From Oryzias latipes (Eukaryota; Chordata; Actinopteri; Beloniformes; Adrianichthyidae), in the NCBI RefSeq assembly GCF_002234675.1, contig NC_019873.2, forward strand, positions 6,721,158 to 6,785,157: a DNA stretch of 64,000 bases, written 5' to 3'. The stretch's first letter is position 1. The number at the start of each line of letters is the position of its first letter. Below the pieces are notes generated by a model. The model was not told where the DNA came from. It worked only from the letters and a program-made list of their open reading frames with translations, and made no database searches. This document shows, piece by piece, positions 9,123 to 19,000 of the stretch. The translations under genes and the position numbers were made by a program.

Positions 9123-12100
9123 ATGAAGCTGTGGATTCTTGCAGTTGTTGCTGCCTTAATGTTAGTTGGAGCATCAGCCCAGGAGTGTAAGTCTTTAAGA
9201 AGTCTTGATTTATCTGAACTGGGTGGAAAAAAATGCCCTTTTCGCCTCTTAGTGGTTACCAGATTTGATAAAGGCGCCGTCCGCCTGCGGGCGCGCTCAG
9301 GTGTGGTGTAGTAAATGAGACACCTGTAGAGAGCGGGCGTTGTTGTTGTAACGTATTTATATTCCTGTAGATATATTTTTTTTAATTGAACATTAAACAA
9401 ACACATACACATAGTAACAACAACAGAGAAGAGAGAGAAAAAAAACAAATAAAAAAAACAAGAATAGAATTGTAGTTTTCAACTAGGGATTTTCATACAG
9501 CATGTGATCTTCAATGAAAATACACAGTTTTATTGCATTTTTGATTTTCATTAATTTCAGAGATTTAAAATATAAACTGATCTCTTTATGAAATGTATTG
9601 AATAATGGTTTGGTTTTTAAGAATCTGCTCTTGTGAATGAAAAATTTCCCAGATATTGATAAGGTATTAAATGTCAAATCAAATAGATTATCACCAGAAA
9701 CTACTCCAAATAATATCATATACTTTTGTAATTGAATAAAGATAGGAAAGGGAAACTTTGAGGAGCACAAAAAAGAAGAAATCCTCCCAAAAACTGTAAA
9801 CATATATACATTCAAAAAACAGATGATCAAGTGTTTCAATATTTATGTCACAGAAAGAACAGTTATTTTCTGGAAAACCAAAAGTATATGTAACAGTTCT
9901 TTGCATGGATAGACTGCATTCATTATTTTAAAATGGATTTCTTTGTATTTTGGGAAAATTGGATATTTAATAAACTGGGATCTTAACTTGCTCATTTCCT
10001 CTCTTGTGTAATGTGTGACATAGAAGGATTCTTGCAAGACGTTGCAAACAGTTCTCTAACAAACAAAGATCGTATAAATGAGTTTGGAAGTTTTGAATTA
10101 ACCGGTCGACCATCAAACAACAGAGATGGAAGCAGAACTTGAACATTTTGAACCAAACTGGGGGACATTTGGACCAAAGTCTGAGGGATTGCTTTGATCA
10201 CACTATTATATTGCTTTCTATCATTTAATTTAAACTTATTGGAAAAAGTTTCAAATGAGATAATGTTTCCATTATCATTCATAATATGTAGTAATGACCA
10301 AATGCCGTTATCAATCCAATTTTTGTAAAATATGGATTTGTTTCTACATAAAATATACCGACAGTTCCATATGGGAGTATTGTGTGGACTAAAGTTATGT
10401 TTCCAGTACAGTAACACCTGCTGATGATAAGTAGAGAGTTTAACAGGAAGTTTTCTGTAATCAGTCACATTTTAGAAGCAATTCAATGGCCCTGATGAGA
10501 AAAGATGTTTGAAGGAATATGAAACCAAATATTTCTTTCATTTTGCAGAAAAGACCTAAGCCAATTTATTTTAATCATACCATCCAAACTTTCAAAGTCT
10601 ATGGCTTCATGTCCACCTTCACTGTAATCCTGAATTATTGTTCCTTTTTTTGTGTTATGAGTTTTGTTTTTCCAAATGAAGTTGGAATTGGCCAGGTTTA
10701 TTGCTTTCCTTGCAGATTTAGGAATTGGGAGTAAATATGCTGGATAAATGAATCTGGATTAACATTCTCATTGAGTGAGAAACAGTCTGCCCAGAATAGA
10801 AATATCTTGCTGTGACCACATGTTTAGATTGGTTTTACATTTTTCTAAAGTTTTCCATAAGTTCATTTCCTCCATTGTTTTACTGTCTTTGGTGATATAA
10901 ACACCAAGATATTTCACAACAGTCCTAACAGGTATGTTATGAATTACTGACTGTTCAGAATGGTGAACTGGCAACGATTCACATTTGCTGAGATTTAGTT
11001 TTAAACGTCGATTTCGCTGAGGTTCGGAATAAATTTTGACAGATATGTCACGAAACCTAGGAACCGTTGGACACCTTCCTTGTCTGTAGGGGGCGGCATG
11101 CACCTAACAGCTTCAGTTTTCGCTGGGTCTGGTTTTAGCCCATCCGCTGTTATTAAGTGTCCCACATAAGACACAGCTGACTGACGAAGGTGGCATTTAT
11201 TGAAGTTTAACCTCAAGTTGTAAGTCGTAGCTCGCTGCACAACCTGCTTTAGAATTTTGTTGTGTTCTACTAGGGTTGGCGCTGCTATGAGGATGTCATC
11301 CATTACACATGTGATCCATAATGCATTGGAATATTTCAGGAGCGCATTTGATACCAAATGGTAGTTTCAACCACCTGAATCTTCTAATGGGTGTGTTGAA
11401 GGTTGTTAGGAACGACGAAGGGTGATCTAGTTCAATCTGGAGAAAACCTGATTTTGCATCTAGGACCGAGAATACATTAACGTTGGGCATTGTCGACACA
11501 ACTTCCTCTATTGTGCGCATTGGATAATGCTCTCGCTTTATAGCATTGTTTGGATCGATGCAGATTGTAAGCTTGTCTTTGTTTGTGACTACGTCCATCA
11601 AGCTCACCCATTCAGTTGGTTGGTCAACTTTTGTGATATAGCCATCTTGCACCATTTCATGCAACTTTTTCACTATCTTAGCTCTGAGTGCAACAGGCTG
11701 TCGGCGCACAGGATCTACAACAGGTTTGGCATCTGGATCAATTTTTATTGTGTATTTACCTGGTAGTGTTCCTGTAGTGCGAGTCAGTTCTGGGAGTTCT
11801 CAAGCCCGACAGGTGTTTCTGGCGTTGTAGCTTCATTTCCAACTTCACCTGCTTTGTTTAAAGCAGCATCTTGTAGAGTGTGAAGTCTCATGATAAGGTC
11901 CAGTTTCTCTGCGGTTGTGCCACTCAACACATTTTCTTGTGCAATGTCAACTATTTCAAACTCTGCTTTGGCCTTGTGCGCTTTGTATTTTAGCGGGAGG
12001 TCAACTGATGCAACTGGCTTTATTTTGTGGTTGGAGTAGGTTTCGAGCACTCTTTTAGACGTTTTAAGCTCACCTTTGTGGTTTAGGGATTGGTAACAGT

Positions 12101-14708
12101 TTAGAGTGAGCGTGTTACATCTTGCACCAGTGTCGATCCTAAACTGCACCTTCTGAGACAGGATGTCAGTGTCCACTAACCCCTTATCTTCCACTAATGT
12201 TGCTACGAGAACTGCATCCGTAGTGAGGTTGATGTCCAGTATTTCTTCCTCACACTTGTCATTTGTTGACTCCACATTTATAGCACTCACCATGCGACTG
12301 CGGCAAACTGATGCCCAGTGGTTTGGCTTATTACAGCATGAGCAAGTGTATGTCCTTTAGCTGGACATACACCTTTACTCCATTTGTGTTTGGGGTCTTT
12401 CCCACATTTGGAACACATCTTTGTTTTACTTTGCACAATTTGCTTGGTTGTGTGGGTTTTTTGCTGCCACTGAGTGTGAGCCTTTTTATTTTGTGCATTA
12501 AACCTTGGTTTGCTTGACACTGCTGACACCTGTGTTTCCTCCTCTCTCACAATTCTCATCTGTGTTTGTGACATTTCAAACTGTTGAGGGATTTTTATAG
12601 CTTTAGCTAGTGTCAGCTCCTCACCTTTGTCCAAAAGTCTTTCCAGGACACGTTTCTCCCTCACACCAGCAGTTATGGCATCCGGGAGCATGTCATCTGG
12701 GTCACCATACTCACAATCCAGCAATAGAAGTTTCAAGTCTTTCACAAAATGGTCGAATGTCTCAGTTGCTCCTTGTTTCCTCTGCTTTAAGCAATGCCTC
12801 GCGATCCTCTTGTTTTTCCTAGGTCTTTGTAGGCTGCAAATTTGTCCAGGACTTTAACTGGATAATTCTTTTCACTGTCAGCCCACTGGAGCGTTTTGTA
12901 GATTTCTCTCCCTTGCTCGCCGAGCCACGTTCCAAGCCAGCCCGCCTCAGATGACACACTTTTAATATACTGCTTTGCGACAGTCGTAAATAAGTACTAC
13001 GGACAGCGGCAGGGACATTTACAAAATCAATGGCTTAATTCACCAAACATTACAGTTGTGGGTGTTGGGGTGAAAATGGCTTCTCTGGAGACTCGTTTTC
13101 TTGGAGAAGCCAACAGCCAGGTGCTCAGTAGACCTGCCGCTCTACCTGTTCGCCCTAAGTCCTCCTCCTCCAAAGCGATAATGGCGGTTTCTGTGAACTC
13201 TTTACAAAAACACGCTTCAATTTCACTTTAAAATGACAAGTTTGACGTGAAGAGAACGTTTGTCTCTTAAGCTCTGTTTTAACGCTTTTTGATGTTTCTA
13301 GGTCAATGTGACACCGTGAAATGGGCTTCCTGTACTGGGCCTCCATGCCAGTGTACCATCCCCTTGACAAAAGATATTAACCAACCCTTAAACTGCAATG
13401 CATGTATGTTAATGAGCACTTTCACAAACACACGTGTTTGTATGTTGCACTTTCCCGATTTTACATAATCTTCTCTTCACCCTCAGTGGCCCCCAAATGT
13501 TTCTTGATGAAGACGGAGATGCTCAGAAGGTCAAAAGGCAGAGACACCCGCACTGTGGGGAGACCAGGGGAGGGCTTTGTGGACAACGATGTCATCTACG
13601 ACCCAGAGTGTGAGAACGACGGAAAATTCAAGCCCAAGCAGTGCAACAATACAGAGGAGTGTTGGTGCGTCAACAGCGCTGGGGTGCGCCGCACAGAAAA
13701 GGAAGGCAAAGACCTCATCTGTGACAAGTTGGTGGAGACCTAGTACGTTTTTTTTCTCTCTCTCTCCCTTAATCTCATTTTCTTTGGATTCTATCTAAAT
13801 GCTGAACTTGTTTTCCCTCAGCTGGATCCGTCTGATCCTGGAACATGCACCTCTTCAGGGGTCAGTGGATAAAAACTTGTTGAAGAGGTCAGAGTTCAGC
13901 AGAAAGAACTACCGGTAGCTCTGTGGTAACATTTCCCTGTTTCAACCTGCTTTTCTCTTTGCAGCGCTCTTGGCGATGCCATTCAAGCACGCTACAAGTT
14001 TGACAAGAGCTTGGTGAAAGAAGTTGAGGTAAGGTTTGGCTAGCTGTGGATTGCTTGACTTTAACCTTCACCTGATTACTAATAATCACATCTTTTTTTT
14101 AAGTATGATGCTGATGCCAAAAAGATCCAGGTGGACATAAAGAAACCCATGAATGACACTGTAATTAAACTGGCTGATATGGCTTACTACATGGAAAGAG
14201 AAGTAAGCAAATGTTCTTTCTAAATCTATTATGAGCACATTCAGAATAGATTCTGACCCGTTGACTGGCTGTCCTCCTGCAGATAAAGAAGACCCCAATG
14301 TTTGTTGACCAGAACAAGTTCGCTCCTATGGTGGGCGGCCAAAAGCTAGACTTTACCAACATCTTGGTCTACTATGTGGACGCAGAGCCCCCCACATTCA
14401 AAGTGAACCGCTTGGCGGGGGGAGTCATCGCCGCCATCGTGGTTGTGTTGCTGATTGTGGCAGCCGGGCTGCTGCTTCTGGTGAGTTCATGGCCCAGGCC
14501 ACAGTCAAAGTGGAAATGGTGGCATTCTGACTGAAACGGTGCTGTTTCTTGTTTGCAGTTCTTCTGGAATCGTCGTAACAAGAAGTACAGGAAAACACAG
14601 GTAAGACATTTCCTATCAGTGTTTTTAGGTTTGTAAATAATGACGTGATTTTAACATTTTTACTGTCTCTATTCCTTACAGACTGAAAGGGAGATGGAGA
14701 ACAAGTAG
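9123..14708 (+). CDS. epcam: EpCAM-like cell adhesion molecule, copy A (nine exons)
   Basis: Coding exons: 9123-9186, 13302-13403, 13487-13742, 13822-13887, 13965-14028, 14104-14202, 14283-14480, 14559-14600, 14682-14708. All introns are GT-AG and phases join to 918 bp (305 aa; mammalian EpCAM is about 314). Order: signal peptide 1-20, Cys-rich N-domain, thyroglobulin type-1 domain (KQCNNTEECWCVNSAGVRRT, CWCV core), C-domain with NDT and NNT sequons, one membrane helix at about 262-286, short basic tail ending TEREMENK. The family acts as an epithelial plasma-membrane adhesion and signalling protein. The TAG at 13741-13743 is not a stop: splicing after TA makes TAC. About 17 substitutions separate it from copy B. 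Intron 1 is inflated by transposons and the region upstream of the 5' UTR is unlike B. It is intact, but expression is unknown. Confidence 0.88.
9371..11030 (-). mobile_element. Antisense L1-like LINE fragment in epcam A intron 1
   Basis: Reading leftward, the sequence runs from the C-terminal half of the reverse transcriptase (LKLNLSKCESLPVHHSEQSV near 10960) through LSTYHQQVLLYWKHNFSPHN (10430) to the terminal Cys-rich region (NCSFCDINIETLDHLFFEC near 9840) and a poly-T tail at about 9375. Frameshifts break it in several places. It is the same family as the split element at 15694-34734. It is 5'-truncated and abuts the Gypsy piece at about 11030. Confidence 0.85.
11031..13045 (-). pseudogene. 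Antisense Ty3/Gypsy gag-protease-RT fragment in epcam A intron 1
   Basis: From right to left on the minus strand: gag-like region at about 12960-12290 with an MCSKCGKDPKHKWSKGVCPA knuckle; aspartic protease at 12293-11784 with VQFRIDTGARCNTLTL; reverse transcriptase at 11709-11010 with YPMRTIEEVVSTMPNVNVFS, VLDAKSGFLQIELD and a DD-containing box (VMDDILIAAP). Frameshifts lie near 12780, 12290, 11745 and 11300. RNase H, integrase and LTRs are missing here. The integrase piece at 8176-8702 may be from a related element. Intron sequence shared with epcam B resumes near 13052. Confidence 0.85.
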
Positions 14709-15135
14709 AACCACGTTCGGGGCTAGGACTTACCCGAATTAAATGAACTTCTATGAACTTCAGAATAAAATGAACTTCTAGCTCCAACCAAAAAAAGTCA
14801 ATTCAGTCACCAATTTTTTTGTGATATGAATGTTGCCATGTTGGAGCCAGACAACGTCAAAAGGCATGATTAATCTGAGCCGTTGCAAGGCCACACCCAC
14901 ATCACTCAAAGGCGATCTAAGGAGAATGTGTCTTTCAAGCTTTTCAAACGTTCAACACGAAATCACATACATTTATTGAGGCATCTGATTTGCTAGTTTA
15001 TCACTTGTTTGTACGACAGTCCAGGTGAATTCTTCTGATTGGCTGCTGGGTGTGGATTAAAAAGTGATAATGCACCCCTAAAAAAGAAGTTCCGGTCACG
15101 TAGCTTAAATGTTCTACACCACTGCGCTGGCTTCT
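14709..15135. other. epcam: epcam A 3' UTR and flank
   Basis: A polyadenylation signal AATAAA lies at 14764-14769, only about 56 bases after the stop, so the 3' UTR is far shorter than in copy B. From about 14770 the flank matches the flank of pseudogene C (44390-44757) almost continuously. It does not match the flank of copy B. No gene is seen. Confidence 0.7.
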
Positions 15136-15293
15136 TTAACCCTTGTGCTATCTTAGATGACCCCACCCTTACATTGACGTGTTCTCCCTACCATGACAAA
15201 GGTGGATAAAGGTGGAAAGATTTCATGTAATCCATGGACACCAGTGAAGATCACAAATCATTGAAGAAAAATGGTTTAGTGCACTGTCTAGTG
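15136..15293. mobile_element. TTAA-flanked MITE, left part only
   Basis: Starts TTAACCCTTGTGCTATCTTAG, identical to the start of the complete element at 44758-44971. It is cut off in the middle by the hAT end at 15294. The missing half is not visible nearby. Confidence 0.85.
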
Positions 15294-15693
15294 CAGGGGT
15301 GCTCATTACGTCGATCGCGATCGACCGGTCGATCTTCAAGGACAAGACGGTAGATCGCGGGCCAGAAAGGATTTTTTAAAAATAGTACTTCTTAAAAATC
15401 CACCAGCCAATCAAAATCCTCACTGTGAAGTAAGGGACTTGATTGGCATGTAGATTGGCCAATACGACATCCTCTGATACATACGTCACTGCATATGCGT
15501 GTATAAAAACACTGAGCGCAAACTCTCTGTCATCAGAAAGTCTCTTCTGCCCCGCGGCACGTAAAGTTCCCGGCACCAGATCACTCCGGACAACCGAAGT
15601 GTTTATTGAGGCCGCCCCGCGTGTCTCCTCCTGCTCTCAGCTCTGCAGTTCTCGTCCGTTAAATACGAGCTCATTAAGGAAGCTGTTTCTTAC
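15294..15693. mobile_element. hAT transposon 5' end
   Basis: Begins with a hAT-type terminus (caggggtgctcattacg) followed by the typical gatcgcgatcgaccgg subterminal palindromic motif. About 400 bp remain before the poly-T start of the antisense LINE at 15694. No transposase frame is left. The preceding eight bases (gtctagtg) are the candidate target duplication, but the partner end was not found. Confidence 0.65.
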
Positions 15694-15885
15694 GTTTTTT
15701 TTTTTGTTTTTTTTATTTGAACTTTAAACATACACATAATAACAACACACAAAAAAAAGACAGAAAAAGAAAATAAGTAAGTAAATAAAACACAATATAT
15801 AGAATTGTAGTTTACAATACTAGGGATTGTGATACAGCATGTGATCTTCAATGAAAACACACAGTTTTATTGCATTTTTGTTTTT

Positions 15886-15951
15886 CATCAATGTCAGAGA
15901 TTTAAAATATAAACTGATTTCTTTAAGAAATGTATTGAATAATGGTTTGGT
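15886..15951. repeat. Left copy of 66-bp direct repeat flanking the BEL element
   Basis: Sequence of the outer LINE from catcaatgtcagag to aatggtttggt. It matches 27595-27660 with a single mismatch (gattt versus gatct). The two copies sit exactly at the two edges of the BEL insertion. Confidence 0.9.
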
Positions 15952-16009
15952 AGGAAATTAAAGTCAAACACGAAGGAGAATCAACCCAACTACTGCCAAA
16001 GCGAAAGCC

Positions 16010-19000
16010 ATGATGTCAGAAGAAAAAGGCAAGGAGCAGCAGACTCTCAAGCGACAGCGTGGGGCTGCAAAAGGGACTGTCACACGCCTGATCAGCCAAG
16101 TGAATGAACTTATGATCCAGGCCCGGCTGAATGAAACTGAGGTCATGCTGCACGCTCTTACGGAGGCTGAAACAAAGTTCCAGGAAGCTCATATGCGATA
16201 TCACAGCACCCTAGAAGATGAGGACGACATAGATGCTTCATCCAGTTATTTGTCAGCTGTATTACGTGACATCCATGACTTGCGTCATGCAGCTATGACC
16301 TGGCTAGATGAGGAGGGACAACAAACCCATGACGGCCAAGATGCAGAGCAGGCATCAACTAGTCGACCAACCAGCGACACTCCTTTTCTAGAACAGATCT
16401 TTGCTGAGCTCAAAGAGATCCGTGAGCACAGGCTACATGAGAAGCAAGAATTTTCCAAGCTCATGGTGGAGCAGGAGGAACGACTACGCAGTGAGCTGCA
16501 TTTACAGTCTGGCAGGCAACTGCAGTCAAGTACAAGAAACCTGGGTCCTTCATCACCACTAGGGGCATCGGCCAACAATGAAACATCAGTAGCCGAACTG
16601 CTAGAGTTGTCACGGCGACAAAACCAGGCACATATTGACACAATGCGACTACCTCCTGCTGATATTATTAAGTTTGATGGAGAGCCACTGAAATACTGGC
16701 AGTTCATGCGACTTTTCACCACCCTGGTCGATAAGGACACAGTCCCAGATGAAGAAAAGCTTATTCGGCTCCACCACTACACTTTCGGCCAAGCTAGGGA
16801 GGCCATCTGCCACTGTCTGTATCACCCTGTGCCAAGTGTGGGTTATACTGAAGCCATGGCAACGCTCAAGAAACGATTCGGCAATCCATACACCATTTCC
16901 CAGGCCTGGATTGGCAAGGTTCTGACTTACAAGTCAATAAAGGACAACACACAGCTGCAAGGCTTTGCTGACACCCTCCGCAGCTGCAGAGACACACTAA
17001 AAGCCATGAAGTGTGAGGAGGAATTAAATGGAGGGCGTGCACTGCTACAAATAGTAGAAAAACTGCCATATGATCTCAAGAAGAAGTGGCTGACAGTTAA
17101 TTATGAGATCACAAGATCGGGCCGCCTACCAAGGCTGGATGATGTTGTTAAACTTGTTGAAGAGGAAGCTGAGAAGAGATCAGATCCCATCTTTGGATCT
17201 CTCCTCACCCACGGCATGTCAACCAGCACATCATCCAAGTCATCATCAAAGCCGATGAAGGCACAGTCCTTTGCCACAGAGTCAGAGGCCACCAGCTCCA
17301 AGGCCAAAGGCGGTACCCTCAAATGTCCCAAGTGCAGCGGAGAACACTTCCTTAACCAGTGCTCCTCTTTCAGAGGCATGACAGTACAAGACAGGCTGAC
17401 ACTGGTGCGACAGAAAAAACTTTGCCAAAACTGCTTCATGACGGGGCATACTAGAGAAACCTGCACGCGCAAATGGGTTTGCAAGGTGCCTGGGTGTGGA
17501 CAAAGGCATAACAGTTGGCTTCATTCTGCAATAGTAGCGACAACAACCAACAACAACCAATCTACCACAACAACCAACAACAACTCACCTGTTACAGCCA
17601 GTATAGAAGAACCAACTGCAAACCAACAACCAGAGATCCAGGCCACTGCTACCAGGAAGCGTAACCACCGTAATGGGCAGAAAGTTGCTCTACCCATTCT
17701 ACCAGTCGTGGTCTCCGATCCAGACAACCACTTCTCGATCAACGCCTTCGCCCTTCTAGATAATGGCGCAAATGGCACCTTCTGCTCCAAGCAGCTGATT
17801 CGTGCACTACGGCTTGAGACACATAGGATGAACATTAAACTGAGTACTATGGAGTCAAAGAATGTCAACGTTGACACCCTGTCCGTGGATTTACGGGTGG
17901 AAGACCATCAACGCAGTGAATCTTACCTGCTGAAGGGTGTTCTCAGTCGTGACCGCCTGAACATCAGCCTTAACAACCTGGTCACGGTGGAGGAAATATC
18001 TCAGTTTACCCATCTACAGGACATCGCTGAAAACATATGTCCTGGGGACATTGATTTAGCCGATGAGGTTCACCTGCTAATTGGGCTTGACCAACCTGAC
18101 ATACTGGCCCCACGTGAAGTCCGACGCGGTGAGGCAGGTGAGCCCTATGCAACCTTGACTGGTCTCGGATGGACTCTCAATGGTCCAGTCTCTGGTGTCC
18201 TAGATACCTTTTCAGCTAACTGCACTCAAGCGGAGACAGCTCTGCAGCAAGTTGTGGAAAAGTTCTGGAAGCTTGATAATCCGGCTCATGTAAATAGCGA
18301 CTTACCATCAGCTTCTGATCGAGAAGTTCTGGAACTTTGGAAGAGGAACGTTACCAAAGAAGATGGACATTATGTGTTGCCCATACCTTTCAAACAGCAT
18401 CCTCCTCAACTACCAAACAACTACCAAATGGCCAAGCACAGGCTGGACCTATTAGGGAAAAGGTTGACTAAGGATCCAGACCTGAAACAGATGTACAAAC
18501 AGAGCATTAATGACTCCTTGCAGAAAGGGTATGCTGAGGAAGTGAAAGATAAAGATGGTGTAGATGGAGCCATATGGTACTTGCCACACCATCCTGTGCT
18601 AAACCCTAAAAAACCAGGCAAGGTGCGCATAGTCTATGATTGTGCTGCTCGCTACCAAGGAGCTTCTCTGAACGACCGCATACATCAAGGCCCAGACTTG
18701 ACTAATAAATTACTGGGCGTACTTCTAAAGTTCAGACAAGAGCCTGTTGCACTGAACGCCGACATTGAAGGCATGTTCTACCAGGTCAGAGTACCACCAA
18801 ACCAAAGAGATGCACTTCGGTTCCTGTGGTGGCAAGATGATGACCCAGACAAACCACCCAAACAATATCGCATGACTGCTCACCTTTTTGGGGGTGTATG
18901 GAGTCCAAGTGCTGCTGCCTTTGCCCTACAAAGAGCTGCAGAAGACAACAAGGGCAGCTACGGTGATGATGTGGTCCAAACCGTGAAGAGGAACTTCTAT

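Noticed and set aside
13741-13743. Premature TAG stop making epcam A a pseudogene
   Set aside because: A GT donor follows the first two bases and the phase joins to C in exon 4, giving a Tyr codon; all nine exons stay in frame.
14372-14787. Minus-strand frames opposite epcam exons 7-9 (and 51409-51618)
   Set aside because: Shadows of the real exons, with no independent support.
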